DNA of 44,403 nucleotides from Chara braunii (GCA_003427395.1 BFEA01000258.1:676007-720409), one strand, 5' to 3'; shown: positions 31,431 through 43,050, counted from the first letter of the stretch. The notes: a model not told the origin generated them from the sequence alone. Program-made: numbers and translations.

Positions 31431-31930
31431 TGCCACACAACCAACACCACGACAGCCTCCCTGGTGCCCCAAAAGCCCCGCCCAGGCATAGCTCACCATT
31501 TTGCGGGCCTCGACGCGCATGCTCACACTCAAACCTCTCCCAACATACGTGACTGGCAGACGACGTACCTGCAGCAACCCCCGCCACCCAGGTTTCTTTT
31601 CGCCTCGTGGGCTAGTTACCCATCGGCTCGCATGCACGTTGAACTCCCCAGTCCGAGTTTCATGACCGACAGGGCAAGGGAGTTCCGCCAACATCCCGAA
31701 CACGCGGAATCCGAACGGGCCCGTCAAAAAAGGCGTGTGCTCAAGGTCCTTGACTTTCGTGACGGCCACCCGTGGGGGGGTTTCAATTGCTCCCTACTGC
31801 AATGTCGGTCATGGGCCCTAAATCCGGTGCCACGCCCGTATAAAAAAAAAAAACGAAACATAATCATAACGACAATAAGTACTACAATATTTCGAAAAGA
31901 AAAAAAATCGTCGAAGAAATGACGGTCGAG
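31431..31930. other. Anonymous sequence, no gene seen
   Basis: Frames here overlap on both strands (31275-31769 minus, 31464-31922 plus) and start inside the rRNA fragment, so they are not trusted. A-rich stretch at about 31841-31920. Confidence 0.4.
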
Positions 31931-31949
31931 GAAAAAGGAACCGCTAGTA

Positions 31950-32120
31950 CTGTTGTCGACTCCACTGACGACAAAACCAAGGGGGATAGCCCTGCCGGGC
32001 CCTCAACCCCTCCGCCTCTTCACACCGCTCCAATACTCGTAAGTTGTCGCCGCTGGCCTCAATCCTTGAATTTCCCGGGTGAAAGTCCGATACCGTAACT
32101 AATCGTGCTAGGCCCAAGGT
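31950..32120 (-). mobile_element. SINE-like repeat family B, copy 1
   Basis: On the minus strand CTTGGGCCTAGC, an ATTxGTTA word and TTTCAC are followed by GAGGGGTTGAGGG and GGGCTATCCC-TTGGTTTTG. The same order occurs on the plus strand at 40498-40660. The start could be a degraded pol III head (TAGC...GTTA A-box-like; GGATTGAGGCC B-box-like). A shared dispersed repeat is certain; the SINE class is inference. Confidence 0.55.
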
Positions 32121-32600
32121 TGAGTTTAGCACTAGCGGATATTTATATAGATGGTTACCACACAGAGCGCGGGTTTACTCTAAACGTTCCACAGCCATAC
32201 CTCGGCCTAACAACTACTCCACAACCGCTAAGCCCCGCGTCTTCCGGGTGTCTCTTGTCTTTCTGTTTTTACCCTTCCGTTCACTCTGCTCATTACACAA
32301 AGTTATGCCGCAATCGATGTCGCCCTCCGCACAGACGCACATGTCACGGTCAAGCGTACCAATCAAAGGAAAATATTATTTAATCCTTAGTTTTATCATA
32401 AAATAAAAACTTTGCGGACAACCACGCCGGCTTCACAATCATCAACAAGAAGAAAGATCACGCGCGCCTTAAACCACCACTGCCCCTGCCGTCATAAATT
32501 AGGGGGAACCGGTACTACAGGTCCATGAGGGCTACCGGTAGCATAGTGGGGGGAACTGGCGGAGTGGCAAAAGTCGAATTACCCTCGCAATTTATTTCGC
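32121..32600. other. Anonymous sequence
   Basis: No gene, RNA or repeat recognised. Confidence 0.4.
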
Positions 32601-32614
32601 GATTCAAATGATTT

Positions 32615-32900
32615 TATTTATTTTAATATTTTTCTTGTAAAGATCGAGACAAAATCTACGGACCCTCTAATTTTCAGAGTTGTTGAGTCATTCTTTTGAT
32701 CGCAAAAAATCCCGAAAGTTGGGTTACATTTCCCGTTGGCCCATACACGGTAGAGTAACAAAAATGAAAAATGTGACGAAATGGCGCGACATTTACTTCA
32801 CGGTCTAAGTATTTGTTTTTTATTTCTTTGATATTTTTCCTAGAGAGATCACGACCAAATCTACAGGATGTCATATTTTCAGAGTTTTTTACCAATTTTT
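32615..32900. repeat. Diverged tandem repeat of about 205 bp (two units)
   Basis: ATATTTTTCTTGTAAAGATC with CAAAATCTAC and ATTTTCAGAGTT (about 32628) is echoed by ATATTTTTCCTAGAGAGATC with CCAAATCTAC and ATTTTCAGAGTT (about 32830). The units are strongly diverged. Confidence 0.6.
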
Positions 32901-33198
32901 CTGAGGGGTAAAAATCGCCAAAGTTCTCGTTTGAAATTTTTTGGACTGGACCCGCCTGCGCCTACCGGTCGCCGCCCCCCCTAAGAACCAAGTCCGTAAG
33001 GCCAGGAAAGTCCATTTTAGGATGGTGAGGGTAGTGGTGGTTTAAGTCTAAGCGCCCACACACCCTCTATTATAATCAACCATTCAATCAACCTAAACAA
33101 TCATACACAACCGTGACTTACGCAATGTACTCAAACTTTGAACTGAACTTATTTTCCATCACTTGCAAGAACCAGGGCGGGTACCCTTGTAAGGGTAT

Positions 33199-33991
33199 TC
33201 ACACTAACATCGCTGCCTTCTGCTTCCCATCGAAGATGGCAACGTCTGATTGCTGCTCCACTCCTCCGTAAGGGACAACCATCCATGTCTTTGGACCGTA
33301 CCCATTGTCACCCAGAAGGTAGCCCTTCGTGCTCACGCCTCTTGGAAGAACGATCGGCTCGGCATCAAATAAAGTTTCAGCTTCTGCCCGCTTGAACAAT
33401 GACGAGTTCCACAACACCCTGGTGTCGTGTACTCTGGCGGGATAACCAACGAAGACATCGAGCACCTTCTGCTCCAAATCAACGACCACTTGTGTGACCA
33501 CATAATATTGTTGCTTTCGATTATAGTAGTCCTCCGACGGTGTACTCGTGGGCTTCAAGTTGTCCACAAAATGTGCGTGCAATCTATGAACCCGAAGCAG
33601 TTTGGAAAGCCCTTCGCCGCGAACGCGCGTGTAACTTGTCGTTGCCTTCGTCCGGTAGGCATGGCTATCTTATCAGGGTACGCTAACAAGATCGCATTTG
33701 TCACATCCCGTACAGCGGTGATGCTAATGGCTCTGTCGATCCCGAATGAGGATGTCCCACTATCGAAGGTTTCCCCATAAGCCCATTTGTAAAGTGCGTA
33801 CACTACGATGTCGTCCGACTGGAGAGGCACACGATAATGAGTCAGTTGCCGCTGAAGATACGGCCTGCAGGCGGCGACGATGTCGTATAAGAGGTCCTTG
33901 CTCATCCTCAACTTCTCGTGGAAGTACTCCGACGTTGTGTTGTATGATATGCAGAGGTCCCCCCACGTTCCTTCCGTCCTCCCTCGTATCC
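33199..33991 (-). pseudogene. PIF/Harbinger transposase, frameshifted and 3'-truncated
   Basis: A DDE_Tnp_4-type nuclease. From about 33991 the frame reads TSEYFHEKLRMSKDLLYDIV, then a helical block with DDIVVYALYKWAYGETF, then GFPNCFGFIDCTHI with the first catalytic Asp. A frameshift at about 33555-33582 moves the rest to another frame: EDYYNRKQQYYVVTQVVVD, VFVGYPARVHDTRVLWNSSL with the second Asp, GYLLGDNGYGPKTWMVVPY, ending at 33199. The expected VERAFGRLKG block with the catalytic Glu is absent. There is no ATG in the N-terminal extension. Harbinger elements also need a Myb-like partner protein, which I do not see. It is an inactive remnant, clearly identified. Confidence 0.85.
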
Positions 33992-34836
33992 ACTAACGCC
34001 GACTCTCTCACGGGAGAACACCGACAATGATGGCGTTTGCCCTTAGGACATGTGCGTCCCACAGAACAGCAGAGGTCACCGGCTCCACCATTGCCTCTTT
34101 CATGGCTGCCTCCATCTTCCACCTACATATACTTGCACATCGTCGCCAACACACTCACCAATAAACCCTTCTCCCTATCCGACAACTCCCGTGCATGAAT
34201 GAGCAGGGGACCTCGCTGCCACGCCACATGCCAATGCTGCTGCTTTCCCCGTGATGGACATCACTTCACGGAAGAGACGAGGTGCACAACCTACTTGGGC
34301 CTCACTGCGTGCAGCACCCACCCCCTCCGTCGGGCGTCACCGCCGGAACACGGGACACCAATCTTCGAATTTTCAAATAATGTAGCGGACCCGCCGGCCC
34401 GCGATTGTCCCTCGTGCCGCTGCAGGCCCGGGTATTTTTCTAAACCACGCGCCCGTCAGGGATGACCCGCCAAGGACCTCAACCGCCCTCCGCAACTCTA
34501 AACCCCCACGACTGTCTCTAGTGCTCGCGTCTCTAGTATTTTCTCAAGTGCACATGGAACGAAGATTGTTGTAAGTATTTTTAATCACGATTTTGAGATT
34601 AGGCCGCACTTGAGACTCTAGGGTTCTCTAGTGGTGTCGAACGAGACCCATAGTGTGTGATTTTCATGGTAACAACAAAGCACGAACATGAGCGTGTTGC
34701 CTACCATATACAAACATAGCTCTACGCGTGTAGGATGCTTAGGGTCGAGCCCCCACAGCCCCTGAGTCAATGTGGCGGCCGACAATGTCGTAACGAAGGG
34801 ATGCAATACCCAAAGGTGGGTGCCTTATATTCTTCT
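33992..34836. other. Anonymous sequence upstream of the Harbinger remnant
   Basis: Probably contains the 5' part of the transposon, but neither its terminal inverted repeats nor a Myb-like gene could be found by eye. The frame at 34199-34465 is unsupported. Confidence 0.4.
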
Positions 34837-35417
34837 CTCAGGGTATACTCACAGGGGGACATAATGAACTTAAAATCCCAACATTTGAGGCATTTTTCGG
34901 GTCACAATGGAGAGTCCCGCTACCCAAATGCCTCAAATTGTGACCCTTTCTGTCAGCGGCCTGGGGGTCATTCTTTTGGAGACCACACAGGCCGTTGACA
35001 AGAAGGGTCACCCTTTTGGAGACCAGCTCTAGAGGTGGTTGGTCTCAAATAACCTTTTAATTTTTGTTCCCCATCTTACATTATTCAATTGGAAAAAATC
35101 ATCCACGAAGAAAACAGCCTGCCTAACAAAAGACAAAAAAAATGGTGATCTATCTATCTATGTTCTAGCAGTGGATTCAGTGTCATTTTGCACACTTGGA
35201 GAGTGGTGCAGCGAGGCCCATGTATAAGAAAATAAAAAGTAAAATCCATCTCCTGGTTTGGTCCGCACACTTGCCCCGAGGGCGAGGTGTCAGGGGTACG
35301 TCCCTTCTGGACGAAGTCCGCCCGGGTGACCACACTAGGACCTAAAGACCCAAATAGGCCCTACCCAAATGCCTCAAAATTTTGGGACTTTTGGTCCTCG
35401 TGTGAGTATGCCCTCAG
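34837..35417. mobile_element. Non-autonomous TIR element (581 bp)
   Basis: Imperfect terminal inverted repeats: left CTCAGGGTATACTCACA, right complement CTGAGGGCATACTCACA. They continue for about 60 bases through a second shared block around AAATGCCTCAAA. The C-AGGG start resembles hAT ends, but no convincing target duplication was found. An internal inverted word pair (GGGTCACAAT and ATTGTGACCC) lies next to the left end. No transposase. Confidence 0.6.
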
Positions 35418-35424
35418 ATTTACC

Positions 35425-35662
35425 TTTCGCTACCTACCTACCACTACTCCTAAGCCTATGCAGGGGACCCCTACAAGCATAGCTACCCCGCCCTGGTGGT
35501 CAGGCAGTATGGAGGGGCTGCCGGTTCCGAGGGGCGGCTAATGCAAAGACCGAGCATTTTGTCAATAGTTGCACTTCCCATCTACTTCCCCCGCCCCCAT
35601 CATTGAGTAACAACAGTGTCAATGGCCAACATTCTCCCCCACACCTCACACCTAACACAACC

Positions 35663-35693
<31 letters not shown>

Positions 35694-35852
35694 CCGTGAT
35701 GCCCAGAGACCCTATCAATACCACATGGGGGGAGCAAGGCAACTATCTCAGTTGGTTGGCACCAAGAGTGCTGCAAGTGGTTAGTGAGGATTGAACCAGC
35801 GACCTTTTGAATTGCACTTGCGTGGCTAACCAACTGAGCTAGGTCACTCGCT
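35425..35852 (-). mobile_element. tRNA-derived SINE, family A copy 2
   Basis: Minus-strand A box (complement at 35830-35841) and B box (complement at 35788-35797) head a body that matches copy 3 through GTAGCTATGCTTG and AGGAGTAG-GGTAGGTAGGTAG. A CA microsatellite has expanded inside (about 35664-35690). No poly-A remains, and the 3' end abuts the TIR element at 35417. Confidence 0.82.
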
Positions 35853-35895
35853 CCTTTTTTTTTGTTTTTTTTAGCTACAGTTGCTGCACTATATT

Positions 35896-36362
35896 CTTTT
35901 TTTTTTTTGGTTTTTGCGTTTCACTACCTACCTACCGCTACTCCTAAGGCTATATAGAGCGGACTCCTGCAAGCATAGCTACCTCACAATGAAGGGATTG
36001 CATGTTACCCCCCGCCCTAACAGCGGTGGTTAGAGATCGGTGGGGCCGTCAGGGGGGTCCGACTAATACAAAGATGGAGTATTTTCCCAGTCGCTTCGCC
36101 TCCCTTTTCATCGTCCCCCAACCCCAATCGAATAGCAGTAGTGTATAAGGCCAACACTTTCCCACATACCACGCACAACCCACTCACACGCGCACTCGCA
36201 CTCGTGTTGACCAAAGACCCTACTGATATCGATCAGAGGTATTTAACGGACTATCACAATTGGCTGGCACTAAATGCGTAGCACCCTGAGACTGTTATGG
36301 GGTTCGAACTCACGACCTCCTGAATGTCACTTATGTGCCGAACCAACTTAGCTAGGCCGCTA
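35896..36362 (-). mobile_element. tRNA-derived SINE, family A copy 3
   Basis: Minus-strand A box (complement at 36343-36354) and B box (about 36299-36310). The body includes ACACGAGTGCGAGTGCGCGT, GTAGCTATGCTTGCAGGAGT and GGTAGGTAGGTAGTGAAACG. It ends with an A tail of about 13, seen as T at about 35896-35908 on the plus strand. It lies in tandem with copy 2, same orientation. Confidence 0.85.
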
Positions 36363-36563
36363 GATGTTACACTAGATTCTGCTCTCTCCTTTTTCTTTTA
36401 TTTATGTTTTGTTCTTATTTATTTTTTTAATCAAAGCCCAGAGTGTTGTATAGGCCATGCATCAGACCCATGGTGATCGCCGCCAGTAGCAACCGATGGT
36501 TATCCTGACAGGATACGCCACCTTCCATACCCTTCCCTACGTTAATTATCCCAACGCACCCCC
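36363..36563. other. Anonymous spacer
   Basis: T-rich start, then unrecognised sequence up to the LTR fragment. No tRNA-Asp primer-binding site is seen next to the LTR edge, so the LTR appears solo or truncated. Confidence 0.4.
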
Positions 36564-36980
36564 TGTCGACCGGGTGAAATGATCTGGCGGACTACGAAAT
36601 TAACCATGGGTCGTCCCAGTGTTTCACCCACGGGAGGGCCAATTCCGGGCTCCTATAACCTGCAAGCACCACGAAGGTAGCTCAATAAAACAACCTCAAA
36701 CAAGATTTATAAACTATAAATAGGAAGGAATAAAACCATCGTTTTATTTAGTCAATAATAATACGCTCACTGACACTGCAACCCAATGTAGAGCCATGTG
36801 TCACGCTCGCGTCCAAAAACAATGTGCGTCTGTAGTCTGCGTCTTACTCTCCAGCCTATCGGGTGCCGCCTGTAGTGGGCTTGTATGTCCCAAGGCACTT
36901 TACTAGAGCTCTCAGAATCTGAGGCATTGTCCCGTGCCTGTTGTGGTCAAAGATCTAGCTCCACTTTTACCATCCCACGC
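36564..36980 (-). mobile_element. Divergent LTR fragment related to the giant Ty3/gypsy element
   Basis: Shares ordered blocks with the low-coordinate ends of the two LTRs: TGTCGACCGGG at its edge, CACCCACGGGAGGGCCAAT, GGGCTCCTATAACCTGCAAG, GGAAGGAATAAAA, CCTATCGGGTGCCGCCTGTA and GAGCTCTC with TCTGAGGCA. Same orientation. Homology fades after about 36980. It is far more diverged than the two LTRs are from each other, so it represents another subfamily. Confidence 0.75.
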
Positions 36981-37494
36981 GAAATCGAATCTAGACAAAG
37001 TAAATGAGAAACCAATAAAAATTAACTACTGAAAAACAAATATTGGCGGTGCATCGAATGTGGATCGCATCACTTTTCTCGTTGTCGAGGTCAAGTAAAT
37101 ACCACTGCCTATACCCAATGTCGGTGGAAGTCCGCCGTCGTCCTCGAGTCACAATGAATTGATTGCTCTCAATCTCGATGTCGGATCAGCTTGCAATTCG
37201 AATCCCAAACTCGATTAGCCCACACTCGGTTCTGTTCCCGCTGATCCCTGTGTTCACACTATCGGTTATCGAATTGAAAGAGAGCGGAGAAGAATACGAG
37301 ACAACATACTAGGCGGACGCACGTCAAGATCGAGGTAACAAAGAAGGAGGAGAATAATGAGAAATGGGGTCAAAATTGCCTTTAATACATGCTTCACAAG
37401 ATTAGCATTGCCACGCATGCTACGGGAGTCTCTTACTTACACGCACGTTCATGAACGAACATATACATCGCTTTGCGATCCGATCATCCTCAAA
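36981..37494. other. Anonymous sequence, possibly the rest of the LTR
   Basis: No gene recognised. The short plus-strand frame at 37357-37542 lacks support. Confidence 0.35.
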
Positions 37495-37886
37495 GAAGAG
37501 AACATTGAGAAAATAAGACACACTGATTGTTCCAACGCATGATCGCTGCGGAACGGTTGTGACTTGTCATTGTAATTACCCAACAATGTACTGTAGAGCA
37601 AAACCTATCCTTAAACCTCCTATTTTATAATAGGTTCTCGATTGTGTCTTGAATATGAAGGATATATCATATAAAATAAATAATAAATAAAAATATCACT
37701 TTTGAGACAGCAACCACCTTAATTCTTCCTAGTATCCCGGTTCACCCTAAGGATAGCCGCCAATTTCCCCATAAGCATTGCAGAAAAAAAAGAGTTCAAG
37801 AGGTTTTCTTGCAACACAATATATTTCATGTGCTTGTCCAGAGTCAAGGTACCATTCATGCAGATTTTTTGTCGAGGCGTTATGGA
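37495..37886. repeat. Dispersed direct repeat, copy 1
   Basis: Matches 39341-39746 with shared words such as GAGCAAAACCTATCCTT, GGATATATCATATAAAA, CCCCATAAGCATT and TTTTTGTCGAGGC. Its end is followed by two further partial repeats of GTCGAGACATTATGG and the neighbouring GCATGCA at intervals of about 75 bp (to about 38030). Confidence 0.85.
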
Positions 37887-38039
37887 AAATAATAATAACT
37901 CTTCTTAACAGATAGTCTACATTCATCTCTTACATGCAGGTATTTGTCGAGACATTATGGAGGAGGATTTTTTTTAATCTTAATATAAGGTCTATGTTCA
38001 TTCTGTGCATGCATCTGTCTAAAATGACTCAAACATGGT

Positions 38040-38800
38040 GGTATGCTTTCTCTTACTAAATATGAAATAGTGTTTAGATTGCTCGAATAGTTGAAGTGTC
38101 TTATTAACTACATTAATATTTGCCCTGATGTTACGTACCTGTATAAAGTTAGTCTAAGTTTAGATGGCCATTTTGAACAACCAACTTCTAATTTTCTCGT
38201 GGACAACTGCGAATGGGATAATAATTTAATAATTAAATTTATTTTATTTATCTTTCTTCTTCTTATACAATAACAACAAAAACCTTTAGCGGGGTCGAGG
38301 GTTTTTAGTTTCTTTCGTTTTTCACTTGTTGGCATCCTTTGGGGTAGTACGCATAGGGGAGGGGGTCACTGTTTTTGTGTTTCACGTGGAGTGGGCGACA
38401 TATCATGATTTTAAGGGCAGCTCGAGCACGCACATTCGACTGATGCAGTTTTGAGGACGCCACAACTTTTTCGCTACTCGAATCACTCTCTGTCTTACGA
38501 CTGATTGAATACAAGTACGAAGGCGTTTATATTGAGAAGGATTGGCCTCGCTCCACTGCTTAATATTCAAAATGTATCTCGATTTAGAAATATTTTCTTA
38601 TGAATTCGATATATTCAATCAATTTGAATGTATTTGGTACATTTTTCAGTCCAGATGCGTTTCAAATGTAGAGTCGTGAAATGATGTCAGATGTTTTTTT
38701 TTTCTTTTCAATTTAGATTGTCTTCATATCCATGTATGCATGTCATCCTTTCTCTATGCAGAGGTCATGCTAACAGTGATGGCGGAATAGAATAGGTACT
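38040..38800. other. Anonymous AT-rich sequence
   Basis: No gene recognised. Minus-strand frames at 38108-38335 and 38305-38514 overlap and carry no domain. Confidence 0.4.
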
Positions 38801-39010
<210 letters not shown>

Positions 39011-39264
39011 TTATGAACTTGTAAATAACCCTTATGCATTCGAAAGGTTCGATCAATTCAATTGTATTTAATCCATATCGCAGTCGTGACAAGTTTTGCA
39101 TATAGAATACTGTAATGAGGGTCAATGTTTAATAGGGACGACGGAAAGGAGTAGGTACTTTGATAATGAGTTTTCGTGTGTGTGTGTGTGGATGAGAGAG
39201 AGAGGAGAACATTGGGAAAGAGAAGAAAAAATAACTGTACTATGCCAAAGCAAAAACTATAATA

Positions 39265-39267
<3 letters not shown>

Positions 39268-39330
<63 letters not shown>
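39268..39330. repeat. (GA)n microsatellite
   Basis: About 60 bases of pure GA. The minus-strand frame across it codes a Leu-Ser repeat and is not a gene. Confidence 0.95.
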
Positions 39331-39335
<5 letters not shown>

Positions 39336-39340
39336 AGAAG

Positions 39341-39746
39341 AGAAGATTGAGAACTATAAAAAACACTAATTGTTTCAGCGCTGAATCTGTCACGACATGG
39401 TTGCGGCACACTTGTGACTTGTTATCGTAATAACCCTTCATAGCAGTATGGAGCAAAACCTATCCTTCGGCCTCCTGATCTCAAACAGGTTCTCGACCGT
39501 GACTTGAACATGACGGATATATCATATAAAAATAAATAATGAGTAGGAACAACCTTCTTCAAGACTGCAGCCACTTGAATCCTCTGAATGTCATTATTAT
39601 CTTTGAGGGATAACCATCAATATCCCCATAAGCATTAAGGAAAAAGAGTGGTTCAAAAGGTCTTCTTGCAGCATAATGTTTTCCAAGTGGCTATCAGGAG
39701 TCAAAGCACCATTAATGCATACTTTTTGTCGAGGCACTTACAATGG
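39341..39746. repeat. Dispersed direct repeat, copy 2
   Basis: Partner of 37495-37886, same orientation, offset of about 1.85 kb. It starts with GAAGATTGAGAACTATAAAA, related to GAACATTGAGAAAATAAGAC in copy 1. Confidence 0.85.
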
Positions 39747-40497
39747 TATTTGTTCGTGTTTTTTTTTTGCCGTCCGCATGAGCCGCATCTGTAGCGACAG
39801 TTGAAATAATGACATATTTATTTTTGTGCAACCTGCAACCGACTCTCAGTAGTCGGAATGATGAGCGCGAGTGTTGGTTGGATAGAGAGCGTGTGGGCGG
39901 ACACTTTGGGGCGCGCAATGACTAATAAAACAACTAGTGGTTTCTCAAATAGGAGAAGTGTCCAGTGATCTCACACACTAGTGCGAGATAGAGAGAGAGT
40001 AAATTCTGGTTAGGCCACACACACTGCGTGCGCACGCGCAAAGGCCAACATTCTCGTGGTTGACATCAAGGTGGACTTTCGGTGCCACACTTTCAAGTAA
40101 TTATCGTTAATATGTTCGAGGCGGCGCTCGAATCCGTGTGGTATAAGGAGTTTGTAGAGTGCCTTAGATGCTGTGCCCTTTGCATGTCGATACATCTCGT
40201 ATGACCTTGACGAGGCACGTGTAAACGAAGTTCGGCATGGATGAAGGTCGAGGTTTCCGCTGCCAAAATAGTAAAGGTGCAAATTCGCAGGAGTGGTCAT
40301 TTTATGGAGGCAAACATTGGTGGCGGCACGATGCGGATGTAGTAAGAACTATACACAGCAAAGGTAAACAAAACCCAAATTCCCATGTCTTGGGTGCAAA
40401 GGTTTGGTGGTCATGGGTTTGGCCAACAAGCTAAGGTGTGATATTGGCATGATTCGGGAGAGACTGGTTTATATGGAATATGCACTTGCCACATTCA
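39747..40497. other. Anonymous sequence, no gene seen
   Basis: The 96-codon minus-strand frame 40010-40300 and a shorter plus frame at 40237-40434 lack recognisable domains. Confidence 0.35.
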
Positions 40498-40720
40498 AAC
40501 TTGGGCCTAGCCCTATTGGTTATGACATTGTACTTTCACATGGCAAGTATGGGATTCAAGGCCAACAACCGTGAAGGAGCGATGAAACAGAATTGGAAGA
40601 CACCGAGGGGTTGAGGGTCCAACGGGGCTATCCCTTTTGGTTTTGCCATCGGTCCCAAGTACAGGCCCGACTGGAAGGACCGAGGGGTTGCCAACATTTC
40701 CCCTCTATGCGGGTGGTCAA
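40498..40720 (+). mobile_element. SINE-like repeat family B, copy 2
   Basis: CTTGGGCCTAGCCCTATTGG, GGGATTCAAGGCC, GAGGGGTTGAGGGTCC and GGGGCTATCCCTTTTGGTTT occur in the same order as in the minus-strand copy at 31950-32120. The first two could be decayed A and B boxes. An ACCGAGGGGTTG word is repeated at about 40600 and 40680. Confidence 0.55.
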
Positions 40721-40767
40721 CCCTCTATGCGCATACACACACACACTCACATGCGTCGACAATATTT

Positions 40768-40985
40768 TTTTTTTCGACCTTTGATTCATTTTTTAATCGA
40801 TTGATTGATTAGTTGCACAGGGGTCACCAACCCCCCTCCCCCCTCCACACCCCCACAACCACACCCACCCAAAACACACCATTTCGCGCTTTTTTTTCCG
40901 AACCTTTATTCATTTTTAGATTGATTGGTTGGTTGATTGATTGATTAGACGCAAGGGTATTGCCACCTCCTCGCGCACACACATT

Positions 40986-41024
<39 letters not shown>

Positions 41025-41390
41025 TCACACACTCACACACTCACACATGCACACACATGCACACACACACTTACACACATACACACATACACACACACCC
41101 GACTTCGCGTTTTTTTTTTCCAAACTTTTATTTATTTTTTTATTGATTGATAGATTAGATGCAGGGGGCTCTACCCTCCCCAGCGCACACATACACACAC
41201 ACACATACACATACACACACATAGGCATGCATAACCTTTGTGGTGTGTGTGTGTGTGTATGTGTGTGTGCTCGGCCTCACTACCCCTCCCACCCCCTCTC
41301 ACCCCCTCCCACCCTTCCCACCCCCTCCCTAACCCCCCCCGTCCTCCCCAAACCTGTTCGACTTTTTTTTTTTTTTGTTTTCAAATGAGT
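40768..41390. repeat. Tandem repeat with (CA)n and C-rich expansions
   Basis: Three units start with a T run and then C-(A/G)AACCTTTATTCATTTTT-like sequence and GATTGATTGATTAG, at about 40768, 40890 and 41110. Each is followed by G/C-rich sequence and a variable (CA)n or C-rich stretch. The spacers have expanded to different sizes. Confidence 0.75.
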
Positions 41391-43050
41391 TGAAAACATT
41401 TTTATAGGGTCTGTGCAACGTGCGTAGACACCTTCATTTTTTATTTTTTTCGTATTTGGTTTTAAGAAACAACAAAAAGTTGTAGCTTGGGATCCTGGAT
41501 AACGGGCATACCGGATGTCTGATGGAGACGTCCAGCTAGGACATCCAACCAATGGACAACGAGTAGCATAGGATGAAACTGTGGTAGCAGACCGATTGGC
41601 CATCTGCTTGTCACTATTCCGAGTTACACGATTTGACTACTAGTATGGCGGTTCGTTTAAACTGTTGCAATTGTTGGGATGTTGCGAAGTTATCTTCACC
41701 ACTTGTACTGTTGTTGTAGTCCGAGGGGTTACATTGTTGTGACTGTGGAATTATTAGCAATTGACTTTCATTCCGAGGTCCTCTGAATCTGAAGGCACCA
41801 AGGTCCTTTCCACGCGAGTCTGAATGACCCTTTCCTATATCTTGAAAGACTAAGTCTTCTCCTTTTGTCCCTCTTACTCTTAATCTAATATGTGGTTCGA
41901 GAGAAGAAGCCTGAATTTAGGATTGCAATCCACAAGTCCACAACAAGGACCTGTGAGGGGGTTCACCCACTGATTGCGAGAGCTCTACCAGAGCCCAGGC
42001 AGGGTTTTGGAGGTAGCGAAACTTAGGTATAACGACATTTTACACGTGTGATCTTGTATTCCCGCTAATTTGTCTACCGTATAGTCTGCCTACAAAAATG
42101 ACTGAAGTTTATTTCTATTTCACTTAATTTTACTTCATGTTTATAAGTTGAGAGAGTCCAGTGATGTGTTTTTTTTTTTTTTAGTAGGTTGTTTGCTTGA
42201 TTTTTTTAGGCTGGGACGGTACAGCCGCATATGTCTTATAGGTGTTTATGAACGGAGGATAGACCCGAACCTAGGTTGGGTAGTCCAAAATCCCTATTTT
42301 CTTAGTTCATTAAAAAAAATTGGATCCACTCTAGCTTGTGTGGCTCCAGTTCTTTGCTTTATTTATGAGGGAGAAAAAGACAAAGATTAATTGTACATCT
42401 ATGACGGGGTCGCTTAGTCATGAGACATGAAACTGGAGCATTAAATCATTTTAGATATATTAAATATATTATTTTGGAAGTACGTCTGGCGGTATTGTCA
42501 ATGGGCCAATGAAAAAACAAAGCAAAAAAATTGTTGTGTTAGTCCCCGTGCGGCCCGACTGGGGGGCTCCCGATTGGCCGAGGCCAGGCATGACCCGTGC
42601 AGAGTCTCGGGCGATCCCAACACATAATATTAACAAAATAAATAAATAAAATCCCAAAAAAACAATGATGTGTAAAATTGGAAGACAAACCACTTTTGGT
42701 TGAGGGCCACCTCAAAATTCCTTGCTAATTTTAAGATAAAAAATAAATGAAAAAACATGAGTCCAAATTTACCCTTTTGACCCCTTTACTTATTGTTTAT
42801 ACCCCCCAAACCCCTTAGGTTGAGCCATCATCGAAACCGGAGTTAAGACGAGATTGTAACTACGTAGGCCAGGCGCCTTCCTGGCTTGAAGTCCTTTTTT
42901 GGGGGGAGGGTGATCCTTGCCTCTTTTTTTACCCGTCTGGTTTTGTGCGGCACCCCCCCCTCTGGCCAACTGGCCCGGGCGTGCCAGGCCGGGCGGCGGT
43001 CCAACATAGGAAAATTATAAATTATAAATATATTATTGATGGTAACCCAG
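41391..43050. other. Anonymous sequence, no gene seen
   Basis: Contains AT-rich stretches and GC-rich GGCCCG words near 42550-42620 and 42950-43005. The frame at 42148-42390 lacks a domain. No repeat family could be closed by TIRs and a target duplication. Confidence 0.4.

Noticed and set aside
31275-31769. 164-codon protein on the minus strand
   Set aside because: It starts beyond and runs antisense into the rRNA fragment, and overlaps equally long frames on the other strand.
42530-43010. Another TIR element around the GGCCCG words
   Set aside because: Possible inverted words (GTGTTAG and its complement-like partner) are weak and no target duplication could be found.
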